This document shows, piece after piece, positions 36,589 to 46,681 of a stretch of DNA of 64,000 nucleotides. Position numbers and translations under genes: made by a program. Below the pieces are notes generated by a model. It did no database searches. It was not told the origin of the DNA and worked only from the letters and a program-made list of their open reading frames with translations. Numbering within the stretch: the first letter of the stretch is position 1; every line of letters begins with the position of its first letter. Source of the stretch: Seohaeicola saemankumensis (GTDB lineage Bacteria > Pseudomonadota > Alphaproteobacteria > Rhodobacterales > Rhodobacteraceae); assembly GCF_021021435.1 (NCBI RefSeq), contig NZ_JAINWI010000004.1, forward strand, positions 1 to 64,000, read 5' to 3'.

Positions 36589-37883
36589 TGCGCCGCTACC
36601 AGCGCAACATCTGTTCGACGCAAGGCTTCCACGACATCGACAGCGCTGGACAGCCCGTCCTCGTGAAAGCCGTGCCGCATCCACGCGCCACAGAACCATG
36701 TGTTGCGAGTTCCGTTGGTCAGGCGCACCCTGTCCTGCGCGGCCAGCGCTTCCAGATCATACACAGGATGGCGCAGGGTGACGCGGTCATAGACCAGATT
36801 CTCGCGGATCGGGCGCGTGCTGTTCAGCGTTACGAAATGCGGATCGTCCTTCGGGATAGGTTGCAACGAGTTCATCCAGTAGGTCAGGTCGATCTTGTCT
36901 GTCTGCTTGCCCACCACTTCTGTGTAGTTCCACGAAGACCAGACCACCTTGCGCCGCGGCATCACCGACGGGTCGGCATGCAGCACGATATCGTTTGGCT
37001 GATAGGCGATAGCACCAAGATTGGTTTTTTCTTCAGGCGTAGGATCTGCGAGCAAACGCAAGCTATCATCCGAATGGGTCGCAAAGATCACCTCGTCAAA
37101 GGTTTCCCATTCGCCGCCCTGCACTTTGATTTCGACGCCGATATGCGGACGGCGAACCGCGTCTACCGGTGTTCCCAACCGGAAGGTCACGCCCTGCTCT
37201 TTCATCGCGTCACCAAGGCGGCGGACATATTCGATGGAACCACCCTGCACCGTATACCACTGATGCTGCCCTGTTGTGTTCAGCAGGGCGTGGTTCTCGA
37301 AGAACTGGATCATGGCATGGGCCGGAAACTCCATGATTTGCTCGACCGGCGTGGACCAGATCGCGCCGGACAAGGGCAGAAGGTAATAGTCGCGGAACCA
37401 ATCGCCTGTTCCCAGCTTTTCCAGAAAATGCCCGGTGGTCAGGCTACGGTCCCGTGCCACATCAAGGGCATTTGCGTTGAAGTGCAGGATGTCTCGCACC
37501 ATGCCGATAAACTTGGGGTTCACGATATTGCGCTTTTGGGCGAACAGAGCAGGCAGGCTTGTCAGGGCATATTCCAGCGCACCGCCCTTGAGCGAGGCCC
37601 CGAAACTCATGTTCGATTTGGTGACAGGCACATCAAGCCTGTCGAACAGCGCGGCCATATGCGGATAGTTGGCGTAGTTGAACACGATAAAGCCTGTATC
37701 GACAGGCTGATCACCGCGTTTTCCCGCCATGATGGTTCGGGCATGCCCGCCAAGCCGCGGTTCTGCTTCGAACAGTGTGACATGATGGGAATCCGCCAGC
37801 ATATGCGCCGCCCCCATCCCTGAAATACCTGCTCCGATGACGGCGATTTTTTTTGGGGCAATACGGCCCGCTTCAAATGGCAT
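36585..37883 (-). CDS. FAD-dependent amine-oxidase-like protein (UfaD/RSP_1091-like), first gene of the operon
   Basis: 432 residues. The dinucleotide-binding start KIAVIGAGISGMGAAHML and the second FAD contact EPRLGGHART are clear; GSIEYVRRLGDAM and the C-terminal WFCGAWMRHGFHEDGLSSA complete the flavin amine-oxidase fold. It resembles desaturases acting on lipids. The matching gene in R. sphaeroides is required, as I recall, for making furan fatty acids from methylated vaccenate chains. A promoter with an RpoE-like -35/-10 pair lies upstream (37951-37922). Confidence 0.88.
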   Translation of the reverse strand: MPFEAGRIAPKKIAVIGAGISGMGAAHMLADSHHVTLFEAEPRLGGHARTIMAGKRGDQPVDTGFIVFNYANYPHMAALFDRLDVPVTKSNMSFGASLKGGALEYALTSLPALFAQKRNIVNPKFIGMVRDILHFNANALDVARDRSLTTGHFLEKLGTGDWFRDYYLLPLSGAIWSTPVEQIMEFPAHAMIQFFENHALLNTTGQHQWYTVQGGSIEYVRRLGDAMKEQGVTFRLGTPVDAVRRPHIGVEIKVQGGEWETFDEVIFATHSDDSLRLLADPTPEEKTNLGAIAYQPNDIVLHADPSVMPRRKVVWSSWNYTEVVGKQTDKIDLTYWMNSLQPIPKDDPHFVTLNSTRPIRENLVYDRVTLRHPVYDLEALAAQDRVRLTNGTRNTWFCGAWMRHGFHEDGLSSAVDVVEALRRTDVALVAAQ

Positions 37884-37921
37884 CTAGGTTTGGCTCCGGC
37901 TGATTCACTGGGGTAGTGCAA

Positions 37922-37951
37922 GAGTTACGTTGAAAGTCCGCATTTGGATGA
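37922..37951 (-). promoter_or_regulatory. Predicted RpoE-type promoter of the FAD/DUF1365 operon
   Basis: TCATCC (37951-37946), 18-nt spacer, TAACTC (37927-37922). The R. sphaeroides sigma-E consensus is roughly TGATCC-N18-TA. The -35 has one mismatch. Confidence 0.5.
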
Positions 37952-37977
37952 AACACAAAACAAATTATGCTTGGCGG

Positions 37978-38007
37978 TGATCCGAACAGATTTGGCCTGC
38001 GTATTCG
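37978..38007 (+). promoter_or_regulatory. Predicted RpoE-type autoregulated promoter of rpoE-chrR
   Basis: TGATCC (37978-37983) exactly matches the sigma-E -35, then an 18-nt spacer and TATTCG (38002-38007). This places transcription start near 38014, about 80 nt before the chosen rpoE start. Confidence 0.55.
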
Positions 38008-38093
38008 TTGGTATGTTCAACATTGTTGATCCTTCGGAGCCAAATGTTGCCTCGTCCCCGGCTGCCCAGCATGCTAGGACAGAGGTCAGTAAA

Positions 38094-38669
38094 ATGTTGT
38101 CCGAGAAGGCGCAGCCGTTGGCCACAAAGACAAAATACGATCCGACGGATTGGATCACCCATATGTCTCGGATTCGGGACGATCAGGACCAGACGGCCTT
38201 TGCCGAACTGTTCATGTATTTCGCCCCGCGGGTGAAATCTTTCCTGATGCGGTCCGGTGCTGACGCGACGCTGGCCGAGGAATGCACCCAAGAGGTGATG
38301 GCAACCCTGTGGCACAAGGCGCATCTTTTCGATGCGTCGCGGGCATCAGTCGCAACATGGGTGTTCACGATAGCCCGTAATCGCAAGATAGACGCGCTAC
38401 GCAAGCAGCGCCGTCCCGAACCCGAAGATCTGGTTTGGGGCCCCGAGGAAGAGCCTGACCAGGCAGATGTCCTGAGCATGCAACAGGAAAGCGAACAACT
38501 GGGGCGCGCAATCGCCGCCCTGCCCGACAAACAGAAGGAACTGATCGAAAAAGCCTACTTCGGCGATTTGTCGCATAGCGAAATTGCAGAACAGACCGGC
38601 CTGCCCCTTGGCACGATCAAATCCCGTATCAGATTGGCGTTGGACCGACTTCGCCATGAAATGAAGTGA
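38094..38669 (+). CDS. rpoE: RpoE, ECF sigma factor of the singlet-oxygen response (ECF11 type)
   Basis: 191 residues from the ATG at 38094, which has GAGG 9 nt upstream; longer ORF starts lie before or at the predicted transcription start. Region 2 is seen in AFAELFMYFAPRVKSFLMRSG and TWVFTIARNRKIDALRKQ, region 4 in LSHSEIAEQTGLPLGTIKSR. It aligns well by eye with the R. sphaeroides sigma-E. It is encoded with its zinc anti-sigma factor ChrR and is divergent from its likely target operon. Confidence 0.93.
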   Translation: MLSEKAQPLATKTKYDPTDWITHMSRIRDDQDQTAFAELFMYFAPRVKSFLMRSGADATLAEECTQEVMATLWHKAHLFDASRASVATWVFTIARNRKIDALRKQRRPEPEDLVWGPEEEPDQADVLSMQQESEQLGRAIAALPDKQKELIEKAYFGDLSHSEIAEQTGLPLGTIKSRIRLALDRLRHEMK

Positions 38670-38677
38670 ACACGCAG

Positions 38678-39334
38678 ATGAATAATGTGAAACACCACCT
38701 GACCGACTCGTTGCTGATGGCTTATTCAGCTGGCAACCTGCCCGAGGCGTTCAATCTGATCGTCGCCGCGCATGTGTCCATGTGCGATGAATGCCGCGCG
38801 CGACTGGCAAGCTTTGACAGCGTGGGCGGCGCGCTTCTGGAAGAAACCGGAACCGCCAGCATCGACGACAACAGCTTTGCCGAAACCATGCGACTGATCA
38901 ATTCGGGCGCGGTATCCGACCCGATCCGGCAGCCACAAGAGAAGGCGGCGAAATCGGTGTTGCCCGCACCGCTGCGCGACTACATTGGCGGTGATCTGGA
39001 CAAGGTGAAATGGCGCCCCATCGGTATGGGTGTCAAACAAGCCATCCTTCCCACCTCGAAAGAAGCGTCTATCCGCCTGCTCTATATCCCTGCCGGCACG
39101 GCGGTACCGGATCACGGGCATCGCGGGATGGAACTGACCCTGGTGTTGCAGGGCGCTTTCGTGGATGAAACGGACCGCTTCGGCCCTGGTGATATCGAAA
39201 TCGCTGACGAAGACCTGAACCACACCCCGATTGCCGATATCGGCGAGGATTGTATCTGCCTTGCGGCCACCGATGCGCCATTGCGGTTCAACAAACTGAT
39301 TCCACGTATGGCACAACCGTTCCTCAGGATTTGA
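38678..39334 (+). CDS. chrR: ChrR, zinc-binding anti-sigma factor with cupin domain
   Basis: 218 residues. The anti-sigma domain carries zinc ligands in VKHHLTDSLL (His) and AHVSMCDECRAR (H-x3-C-x2-C). The C-terminal cupin domain holds the second metal site (VPDHGHRGMELTLVLQG, HTPIADIGEDCICLA). It binds RpoE until singlet oxygen or related stress triggers its loss. An in-frame GTG at 38666 that overlaps the rpoE stop is an alternative start; the ATG at 38678 matches the usual N-terminus. A terminator follows. Confidence 0.94.
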   Translation: MNNVKHHLTDSLLMAYSAGNLPEAFNLIVAAHVSMCDECRARLASFDSVGGALLEETGTASIDDNSFAETMRLINSGAVSDPIRQPQEKAAKSVLPAPLRDYIGGDLDKVKWRPIGMGVKQAILPTSKEASIRLLYIPAGTAVPDHGHRGMELTLVLQGAFVDETDRFGPGDIEIADEDLNHTPIADIGEDCICLAATDAPLRFNKLIPRMAQPFLRI

Positions 39335-39360
39335 GGCGTCAGCTTGGGCGAATTTTTTTG

Positions 39361-39389
39361 AAGGCGGTCCATGCGAGGCCGCCTTTTTT
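39361..39389 (+). terminator. Terminator after chrR
   Basis: AAGGCGG and CCGCCTT pair across an 11-nt loop, followed by a T run. Confidence 0.8.
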
Positions 39390-39410
39390 GCTTTGGGCAA
39401 TGCCCTGCGC

Positions 39411-40598
39411 TCAGGTATCGCGGCGCAGCCCTTGTGCCAGAACCAGAGGCGACGCATCAGGGGCAATGTCGGGCACGACATCCTCGAAATCGAAGTTATC
39501 CAGCCTTTTCGCACGCCGCCCTGCCTTGTCGGCACTGATCTTGATATCCGCAAGGTCGCGCGAGGCCTGCCCGAAATGACGGTCCAGATTCTCGACCCTT
39601 TGGCCCAGCCGGTCCATGTCCTGCGCCAGAAGCCCTAATTCACGTCTGATGGCTCCTGCCTGTTCGCGCATCCGTGCATCCTTGAGGATGGCGCGCATCG
39701 TATGCAGCGTCGCCATGCATGTGGTGGGTGACACGATCCAGACCCGTGCCGCGAACCCTTCGCGCACAAGTTCGGGGAAATTGGCGTGCAACTCGGCATA
39801 GACAGCTTCGGAAGGCAGGAACATCAGCGCACCATCAGCGGTTTCGCCCTCGATGATGTAACGCTCCGATATTGCCTTGATATGCGCGCGCACAGACTGG
39901 CGCAGCAGGCTGGCAGCGCGATTCAGATCGGCGGGATTGTCAGCGCGGCGCAGCGCCTCATAAGCTTCAAGCGGGAATTTGCTGTCCACGACAATGGGAC
40001 CAGGCGGATTGGGCAAATGGATCAGACAGTCAGCGCGCTTGCCGTTCGACAGCGTGGCCTGCATCTTGTAGCTGTCGGCAGGCAATGCCTTGCCGACGAT
40101 ATCGTGAAGCTGGATTTCGCCAAAAGCGCCGCGCGTCTGCTTGTTTGACAGGATGTCCTGCAAAGACAACACATCGCCTGACAGCTTGGTGATATTGTCC
40201 TGAGCCTTGTCGATCGCCGCAAGGCGTTGTTGCAACTCGCCCAGCGATTGCTCTGTGCGGCGGGCGGAACCGTGCAAGGTCTCGGTCATCTGTCCTGTGA
40301 CATGGGCCAGACGCTGTTCCATCAGGCGGATCATCTGCGCCTGCGAGGCAGCCTGCGCCTCGGCGACATGCGACAGACCGCCGGAGAGTTGTTGCTGCCC
40401 GTCACCCAAGCCTTGCACACGGCTGGCCATATAAGCCATCTGCTGCGCCATTGGGGCAGCAAGACGGGCGGAACGCGCTGCGGCGCGCAGAGCAAGGATC
40501 AGCAAGATCACAACAAGCAAGGCAATACCAAGCCCTGCCAGAACCAGCATCACCGCCGGATCATCCAGCGCATAGCTTTGCCCGCCAATCGTAATCAT
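39411..40598 (-). CDS. rmuC: RmuC-family DNA recombination protein
   Basis: 395 residues: an N-terminal membrane helix ([20 protein letters not shown]), a coiled coil with many Gln/Ala (about 40-140), then the RmuC nuclease-like domain ([42 protein letters not shown]). RmuC limits inversion between short inverted repeats. Its ATG overlaps the mutL stop, so repair genes are paired. Confidence 0.92.
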   Translation of the reverse strand: MITIGGQSYALDDPAVMLVLAGLGIALLVVILLILALRAAARSARLAAPMAQQMAYMASRVQGLGDGQQQLSGGLSHVAEAQAASQAQMIRLMEQRLAHVTGQMTETLHGSARRTEQSLGELQQRLAAIDKAQDNITKLSGDVLSLQDILSNKQTRGAFGEIQLHDIVGKALPADSYKMQATLSNGKRADCLIHLPNPPGPIVVDSKFPLEAYEALRRADNPADLNRAASLLRQSVRAHIKAISERYIIEGETADGALMFLPSEAVYAELHANFPELVREGFAARVWIVSPTTCMATLHTMRAILKDARMREQAGAIRRELGLLAQDMDRLGQRVENLDRHFGQASRDLADIKISADKAGRRAKRLDNFDFEDVVPDIAPDASPLVLAQGLRRDT

Positions 40599-42436
40599 CG
40601 CCGCCCGAAAAGCCGTTCGATATCGGCCAGCTTAAGTTCGACATATGTGGGGCGGCCATGGTTACATTGGCCGGAATGTGGCGTTGCTTCCATCTCGCGC
40701 AACAATGCGTTCATCTCCTCGGCGCGCATGCGGCGTCCCGACCGGATGGAACCGTGACAGGCAACACGGCTGAGGATCGCGTCAAGCTGCGTCCGGACGC
40801 TTGCAGAACTGCCCTGATCAGCCAGTTCATCAAGGATATCAAGGATCATGGCGCGGGCATTGACCGGCCCCAGCAAAGCAGGCGTTTCGCGCACGGCAAT
40901 TGCACCGCCGCCAAACGGCTCGATCCCCAGTCCGAGTTTTGCCAGATCATCCGCATGCTCCAACAAACGGGCGCAGTCGGTAGGCGACAGTTCGACAATT
41001 TCGGGGATCAGCAGCGCTTGGGCCGCGATGCCGTTTTCCGCCATCTGACGTTTCAGACGCTCGTAGACCAACCGTTCATGGGCCGCGTGCTGATCGACGA
41101 TCACCATGCCGGTATCTGTCTGGGCGATGATATAGTTTTCATGCACCTGCCCGCGTGCGGCACCCAGGGGCAGTGCGGTCTCTTCGACCTCGGGCGAGGT
41201 CTCCTCGACCCGCGCGGTATAGGTCGCCGGCATGTCGGCAAAACCGGGGGCCTGCGCCGCATAGGCGGCCTGCCTTGCAGCAGGGCCGGGCCTGTCCATC
41301 TGGTAAATGCGTGCAGGCTGGTGATGGCCAACGGGTTCGGGCCGGAATGCACCCAAAGTGGCCGCCGCGACAGTGGTTGAGGCGCGGTGTCCCGCTTCGG
41401 CCAATGCGTGGCGCAGGGCCGTGACGATCAAACCACGCGCCAGACCGGGATCACGAAAGCGCACCTCGGATTTGGCGGGATGGACGTTCACATCCACCAT
41501 CTGCGGATCGCAATCCAGAAACAAAGCGGCTGCGGGATGCCGGTCACGGCTCAGAAAATCGCTATAGGCCCCACGCAACGCGCCGATCAGCAAACGGTCC
41601 TGAACCGGTCGTCCGTTCACGAAAAGGAATTGCGCCACCGCGGTGCCGCGCGAATAGGTGGGAAGTGCGCTATAACCGGTCAGGTGAAAACCGTCGCGCT
41701 CCGCGTCGACCTTCAAGGAGTTATCCGCGAATTCGCTTCCCAGCACGCGGGCAAGTCGGCCGTGCAATGCGTCGAACATATCACCAGTCTCGGAATCCGC
41801 ACGAAACAGCACGCGGCCTTCACCACCACCAGACACATCGCGTAGTATGAAGCTGACAAAAGGCTCTGCCATGGCAAGGCGCTTGATGATGTCGCTGACG
41901 GCCTGCTGTTCGGCACGGTCCGATCGCATGAATTTTAGCCGTGCTGGGGTGGCATAGAAGAGGTCGCGCAGTTCGACAACGGTGCCTGCTGTCAGGGCGG
42001 CGGGTTTAACGGGGCCGATCTGCCCTCCAGCCACGGCGATTTGCGCCGCTTCATACCCTTTGGCGCGACTGGTCATTGTCAGCCGTCCTACCGCCCCCAA
42101 GGATGGCAACGCCTCGCCACGGAAACCGAAGCTGTTGATATTGAGAAGATCGGTTCCGTCGATCTTGGAGGTCGCATGTCGTGACAACGCAAGCGGCAGA
42201 TCATCCGGTGCCATGCCGCAGCCGTCATCTGTAACGCGGATCAGGGTCTTGCCACCATCGGCCATGGCAATGTCGATGCGCCGCGCGCCCGCGTCCAGCG
42301 CATTCTCGACCAGTTCCTTGACCGCCGAGGCAGGGCGTTCCACGACCTCACCCGCAGCGATCCGGTTGATCGCGGCCTCATCCAACTGACGGATGACCGG
42401 ACGAGTATCGCCTATATTGGGGTTTGCCTGAGCCAT
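40595..42436 (-). CDS. mutL: MutL, DNA mismatch repair protein
   Basis: 613 residues. The GHKL ATPase domain shows [27 protein letters not shown] and [10 protein letters not shown]. The C-terminal domain carries [12 protein letters not shown], matching the DQHA-x2-E-x4-E endonuclease motif expected in bacteria without MutH. The start MAQANPNIG was chosen because the longer ORF has non-conserved leader residues. A variable linker joins the domains. Confidence 0.95.
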   Translation of the reverse strand: MAQANPNIGDTRPVIRQLDEAAINRIAAGEVVERPASAVKELVENALDAGARRIDIAMADGGKTLIRVTDDGCGMAPDDLPLALSRHATSKIDGTDLLNINSFGFRGEALPSLGAVGRLTMTSRAKGYEAAQIAVAGGQIGPVKPAALTAGTVVELRDLFYATPARLKFMRSDRAEQQAVSDIIKRLAMAEPFVSFILRDVSGGGEGRVLFRADSETGDMFDALHGRLARVLGSEFADNSLKVDAERDGFHLTGYSALPTYSRGTAVAQFLFVNGRPVQDRLLIGALRGAYSDFLSRDRHPAAALFLDCDPQMVDVNVHPAKSEVRFRDPGLARGLIVTALRHALAEAGHRASTTVAAATLGAFRPEPVGHHQPARIYQMDRPGPAARQAAYAAQAPGFADMPATYTARVEETSPEVEETALPLGAARGQVHENYIIAQTDTGMVIVDQHAAHERLVYERLKRQMAENGIAAQALLIPEIVELSPTDCARLLEHADDLAKLGLGIEPFGGGAIAVRETPALLGPVNARAMILDILDELADQGSSASVRTQLDAILSRVACHGSIRSGRRMRAEEMNALLREMEATPHSGQCNHGRPTYVELKLADIERLFGRR

Positions 42437-42482
42437 GCCCCAAGACTTAGCATGTTGTGATCCGATTCGACCACAGGTCAGA

Positions 42483-43706
42483 TCAACCGCCTGTTGCGGC
42501 CTTGTACCAAGCGACGATGGCTGCGCGTTCATCATCTTCCATATAGGAAAGGTTCGCAGGCGGCATGGCGTGGCTTACGCCGGATTGCAGGTAGATGGCG
42601 CGCGCCGCACCGGCGATATGCGCCTCGGTATCCAGCCGCACGCCTTTCGGGGCCCAAAGCAACCCCTCCCAGAAAGGTTCCGCTGCGTGGCACATGGAAC
42701 AACGCCCCATGACGATATCATGCACCTCGCTGAAACCCTCTGCCTGCACGAAACGCAAGGTGGCACCCTGCGCTTCTTCGGATGCCTCGGCGCGGAACAT
42801 GGGTGCCGTGCTTAGCCACATGATCGCGATAAAAATCAGCACAGTGGCGGCCCATGTCCAGGTCGGGTTACCGGTACGCGCATGCATCGAGTTGAAGTAA
42901 TGCCGGATCGTCACACCCATCAGGAACACCAGGCTGGCGATGATCCATGTGTTTTCGGTGGCAAAAGCCAGCGGGTAATGGTTGGACAGCATCAGGAAGA
43001 TCACAGGAAGCGTCAGATAGTTGTTATGCGTGCTGCGCTGCTTGGCGATCTTGCCATATTTCGGATCGGGTTTGCGCCCTGCGATCAGGTCGGCGACCAC
43101 CACCTTCTGATTGGGAATGATAACAAAAAAGACGTTCCCGCTCATGATCGTGGCGGTGAATGCGCCCAGATGCAGCATGGCGGCACGGCCTGAAAACACG
43201 CTGGCGTAGAAATAGGACATCGCCACCAGAACGACAAACAGGGCCAGCATCAAGCCGGTCTGGTTGGCATCGACAAAGACCTTACAAAGCGTGTTATAAA
43301 CGAGCCAGCCAAAGGCTAGCGATGCCAGCGAGATACTTACCGCCTGCCAAGTGGCAAGCTCCATCACGGCAGGGTCGATCAGATAGAATTCCGCGCCAAG
43401 GTAGTAGACCAGCACGAGCAGGATAAAGCCGCTCATCCACGTCCAGTAGCTTTGCCATTTATGCCAGATCAGACCGTCGGGCATATTCGACGGGGCGACC
43501 AGATACTTCTGGATATGGTAGAAACCGCCCCCATGGACCTGCCATTCCTCGCCATCCGCACCAGAGGGCAGATTGCGGTCGCGGTGCAGCCCCAGATCAA
43601 GCGCGATGAAATAGAAAGACGATCCGATCCACGCGATCGCGGTGATCACATGCAGCCAACGGATCGCAAATTCCAGCCAGGCGCCCATTGCAGCCAGATC
43701 GTACAT
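42483..43706 (-). CDS. puuD: PuuD-type urate hydroxylase with C-terminal cytochrome c
   Basis: 407 residues. About eight membrane helices with conserved His and Trp ([28 protein letters not shown]) are followed by a cytochrome c domain with heme motif CSMCH and a distal methionine in [12 protein letters not shown]. It oxidises urate to 5-hydroxyisourate using the respiratory chain and not O2/H2O2. GGAG precedes the ATG. Other purine catabolic genes are not in the window; a divergent LysR gene may be its regulator. Confidence 0.93.
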   Translation of the reverse strand: MYDLAAMGAWLEFAIRWLHVITAIAWIGSSFYFIALDLGLHRDRNLPSGADGEEWQVHGGGFYHIQKYLVAPSNMPDGLIWHKWQSYWTWMSGFILLVLVYYLGAEFYLIDPAVMELATWQAVSISLASLAFGWLVYNTLCKVFVDANQTGLMLALFVVLVAMSYFYASVFSGRAAMLHLGAFTATIMSGNVFFVIIPNQKVVVADLIAGRKPDPKYGKIAKQRSTHNNYLTLPVIFLMLSNHYPLAFATENTWIIASLVFLMGVTIRHYFNSMHARTGNPTWTWAATVLIFIAIMWLSTAPMFRAEASEEAQGATLRFVQAEGFSEVHDIVMGRCSMCHAAEPFWEGLLWAPKGVRLDTEAHIAGAARAIYLQSGVSHAMPPANLSYMEDDERAAIVAWYKAATGG

Positions 43707-43727
43707 CGCGCTCTCCTTAGAACAGGG

Positions 43728-43796
43728 GTTTCAAGCAGGCTACCCTTAGCGCGACTTGTTTGTTAATCCTTCCAATAACCGCAAGAGTTTCAAGCA
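43728..43796. repeat. Pair of identical decamers in the puuD-lysR intergenic region
   Basis: GTTTCAAGCA occurs at 43728-43737 and again, in the same orientation, at 43787-43796. Each lies close to one of the two divergent genes. It is a candidate binding site of the LysR-type protein or of another regulator. Confidence 0.4.
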
Positions 43797-43806
43797 AAGA
43801 CTGATA

Positions 43807-44742
43807 ATGGCTTATGTGAACAATATCCGGATGTTCCTGCGCGTCTATGAATTGGGCAGCATGAGTGCCGCCGCGCGTGATCAGCGCACATCACCTGCTG
43901 TTGCGTCGTCGCGGATTGCCGAGCTTGAGAAACATCTGGGGGTCCGCCTGTTCAACAGGACAACGCGCGCGTTGAACCCGACCGAACACGGGCGGATGTT
44001 CTATGACGGGGCCGCGCGCATCCTACAAACGATCGACGAGGCCGAGGCCGAGGTCATGGCCGCCACCCAATCGCCACGTGGAACCTTGTTCGTGTCAGCG
44101 CCTTTGGGCGTGGGGCGCCGCTTTATCGCGCCTGCCGTTCCGGGGTTCAAACGGGATTATCCGCAGATCGACATACGCTTGCGCCTGTCCGACAGGGTGA
44201 TCGACGTTACTGGTGAGGGGCTGGACATGGCCTTTCACCTTGGTCCCTTGACCGATAGCGATCTCAAAGTCCGCGTGATTGCCGATTGCCCGCGCGTCTT
44301 GTGTGCAGCGCCAGATTATATTTCGCGGCGCGGCATGCCGGAAGACGGCAACGCCCTTCTGCGCGAAAAACACGATTGCCTGAACCTGCGTTTTCCCGGT
44401 GCCAAGGAATTCCAATGGACGCTCCAGACGTCGGACGGTCCAAGGCGATTCGACGTATCGGGGCCTTTGGAGTCCGATGATGGCGATGTTCTGACGGGGT
44501 GGGCATTGGACGGGGCCGGAATCGTGATGAAGCCGATCTTCGAGGTAGCTGAGCATCTTCGCAAAGGCACGTTGGTGCCCGTAGCAACAACCACCCCGCC
44601 GCTGCCTACGCAACTTGCCTGCCTATCGCCCAGCCGGAAATATCGCGATCCCAAGGTGCAGCGCTTTACCGACGTTATGATCGCCCATTGTAAAGAAGCG
44701 CTGGCGGGCCTTGATACCATTCCAGTCCAGCCATCCAGATGA
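43807..44742 (+). CDS. LysR-family transcriptional regulator
   Basis: 311 residues from MAYVNN (the longer ORF runs into the promoter region). The winged helix-turn-helix is VYELGSMSAAARDQRTSPAVASSRIAELEKHLGVRLFNR in parts (SMSAAARDQRTSPAV, RIAELEKHLGVRLFNR); a LysR substrate-binding domain follows from about residue 90. It is divergent from puuD, which makes purine or urate metabolism one possible target. It is followed 13 nt later by a rhodanese gene on the same strand. Confidence 0.88.
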   Translation: MAYVNNIRMFLRVYELGSMSAAARDQRTSPAVASSRIAELEKHLGVRLFNRTTRALNPTEHGRMFYDGAARILQTIDEAEAEVMAATQSPRGTLFVSAPLGVGRRFIAPAVPGFKRDYPQIDIRLRLSDRVIDVTGEGLDMAFHLGPLTDSDLKVRVIADCPRVLCAAPDYISRRGMPEDGNALLREKHDCLNLRFPGAKEFQWTLQTSDGPRRFDVSGPLESDDGDVLTGWALDGAGIVMKPIFEVAEHLRKGTLVPVATTTPPLPTQLACLSPSRKYRDPKVQRFTDVMIAHCKEALAGLDTIPVQPSR

Positions 44743-44755
44743 AAGGAAGAACCCT

Positions 44756-45130
44756 ATGAAGACCGAAGCTATTGGCGATGCTGTTTTCGAGACATGGACC
44801 GCCGCAGAACTGGCCGCGGCTTTCGATCGCAACGATGTAGTCGTGATCGACGTCCGGACGCCGCAGGAATACATGTTCGAACATATCGAAGGCGCGCTGC
44901 TGATGCCGCTGGCCTTTTTCGACGCCGCGAAACTACCGGGGCAGTCTGACAAACGGATCGTGTTCCACTGTGGTTCCGGTGTGCGGAGCGAAAGGGTCTG
45001 TCGTGCTGCGATTGACGCGGGTGTGACCCGCATCGCCCATCTGGAAGGCGGGTTCGCTGCTTGGAAGGCTGCGAAACTGCCCCATATCGGGACCAATATG
45101 GCGACAGGAGCGCCCCAAAAAGTCAGCTGA
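44756..45130 (+). CDS. Rhodanese-like sulfurtransferase
   Basis: 124-residue single-domain rhodanese. The family pattern VVVIDVRTPQEYMFEHIEGA is clear and the active-site loop FHCGSGVRS keeps the catalytic Cys. HLEGGFAAWKAAKLP is the C-terminal signature. GAAAGGAAG before the ATG is the ribosome site. It follows the LysR gene closely and is likely cotranscribed; the sulfur acceptor is unknown. Confidence 0.9.
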   Translation: MKTEAIGDAVFETWTAAELAAAFDRNDVVVIDVRTPQEYMFEHIEGALLMPLAFFDAAKLPGQSDKRIVFHCGSGVRSERVCRAAIDAGVTRIAHLEGGFAAWKAAKLPHIGTNMATGAPQKVS

Positions 45131-45259
45131 GATCGACGAGGCGCACACTATCTGGTCCGCCGGTCGGACAACGGCGCCGAAGCTACGGACCAGACAGGAT
45201 GCTTCTGCAGTCTGGCAAACCTAACACCCGCGCCTTTCCAGAGTATTAACCGCATTGAA

Positions 45260-45287
45260 AAAACCCGAGCGTCACCGCCCGGGTTTT
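45260..45287. terminator. Bidirectional terminator between rhodanese and amtB genes
   Basis: AAAACCCGAGCG and CGCCCGGGTTTT form a 12-bp stem with one mismatch and a TCAC loop. Confidence 0.8.
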
Positions 45288-45313
45288 CCTTTGCCAATCT
45301 ATGGGAGGACAGA

Positions 45314-46660
45314 TTAGCCTTTGCTGAATTCAGGATAGGCTTCCATTCCAAGTTCGGCCGTATCCAGACCGGCGATTTCGGCCTCTTCGGATACGCGGAT
45401 ACCAACCACCATTTTCAGGATAAACCAGACCACAGCGGTCGATACAGCCGCGAAGATACCGATCACGAGAATGCCATAGATCTGCGTGCCAAAGGACGCT
45501 TCAGAGTTGGTCAGCGGCACGGCAAGTGTGCCCCAGATACCGGCCAGAAGGTGGACCGGAATAGCGCCGACAACATCGTCGATCTTGAGCTTGTCAAGAA
45601 GCGGTACGGTCAGGACCACAATCAGACCACCGACGGCACCGATCAAGGTTGCTGCGCCCAGGGTCGGCGTCAGCGGCTCAGCCGTGATGGCCACCAGACC
45701 GGCCAGAGCACCGTTCAGCACCATTGTCAGGTCGGGCTTTTTGTACAAAAGCTGGGTCAGGATCAGCGCTGTCACTGCACCGCCTGCAGCAGCGGCGTTT
45801 GTGTTCGAGAAGATACGACCGATATCAGCCACATCGCCTGCCGAACCCATCGCAAGCTGCGACGCGCCGTTGAAGCCGAACCAACCCATCCACAGGATGA
45901 ACGTACCCAGCGTTGCGAGGGCCAGATTGGAGCCGGGCATCGGAACGACGCGGCCATCTTTGCTATATTTGCCCAGACGCGGACCAAGGATGATTGCGCC
46001 AGTCAAAGCTGCCCAACCGCCAACCGAGTGCACGATGCTGGAGCCGGCAAAGTCGGAGAAGCCTGCTTCGCTCAGGAAACCGCCGCCCCAGCTCCAGGAA
46101 GCCTGCAAGGGATAGATGATTGCGGTCAGAACGACGACGAAAACAAGGAAGGGCCACAGGCGGATACGCTCGGCCAGGGCACCCGACACGATTGACGCAG
46201 TTGCGGCGACGAACATCAACTGGAAGAAATAATCCGAGCTGGTTGCCGCATATTCGGCATCGTCCGCATCAGCCAGCGCGATACCGACATCTTCGAGAAC
46301 TGCCACCATCGGGAACAAGGCCGAGAAGACACCCTCAACCGCCCAGTCACCCAGCGGATACATCAGGTTATAGCCGATCAGGTAATACATGATTGCGGCG
46401 ATCGAGAACAACGCGATGTTCTTGGTCAGCTGCATGGTCACGTTCTTGGAACGCACCAGACCCGCTTCGAGCATGGCAAAACCGGCCGCCATCCAGAAAA
46501 CTAGAAAACCCCCGATCAGGAACAGCAATGTATTGAAAATCCAGACGACTTCCGGCGAAACGGCAGCTACCTCTTCGGTAGCGTCCTGCGCCAGACCCAG
46601 ACTTGGCAAGGCGATCAGCGTCGCTGCAAGTCCCAGTTTCGTGATACGGTTCATGTTCAT
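45314..46660 (-). CDS. amtB: AmtB ammonium transporter
   Basis: 448 residues: a cleavable signal peptide (ending LGLAQ) and eleven membrane helices. AGFAMLEAGLVRSKN, the first pore histidine in SSIVHSVGGWAALTG and the second in IPVHLLAGIWG are present. It conducts ammonium at low concentration. It follows glnK by 21 nt, the usual order for this regulated pair. Confidence 0.96.
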   Translation of the reverse strand: MNMNRITKLGLAATLIALPSLGLAQDATEEVAAVSPEVVWIFNTLLFLIGGFLVFWMAAGFAMLEAGLVRSKNVTMQLTKNIALFSIAAIMYYLIGYNLMYPLGDWAVEGVFSALFPMVAVLEDVGIALADADDAEYAATSSDYFFQLMFVAATASIVSGALAERIRLWPFLVFVVVLTAIIYPLQASWSWGGGFLSEAGFSDFAGSSIVHSVGGWAALTGAIILGPRLGKYSKDGRVVPMPGSNLALATLGTFILWMGWFGFNGASQLAMGSAGDVADIGRIFSNTNAAAAGGAVTALILTQLLYKKPDLTMVLNGALAGLVAITAEPLTPTLGAATLIGAVGGLIVVLTVPLLDKLKIDDVVGAIPVHLLAGIWGTLAVPLTNSEASFGTQIYGILVIGIFAAVSTAVVWFILKMVVGIRVSEEAEIAGLDTAELGMEAYPEFSKG

Positions 46661-46681
46661 TTTTCCTTTCCCCCGGCGCGG

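Noticed and set aside
36474-37823. 449-codon ORF antisense to the FAD oxidoreductase gene
   Set aside because: Shadow frame; Cys/His/Arg-rich composition with no family pattern.
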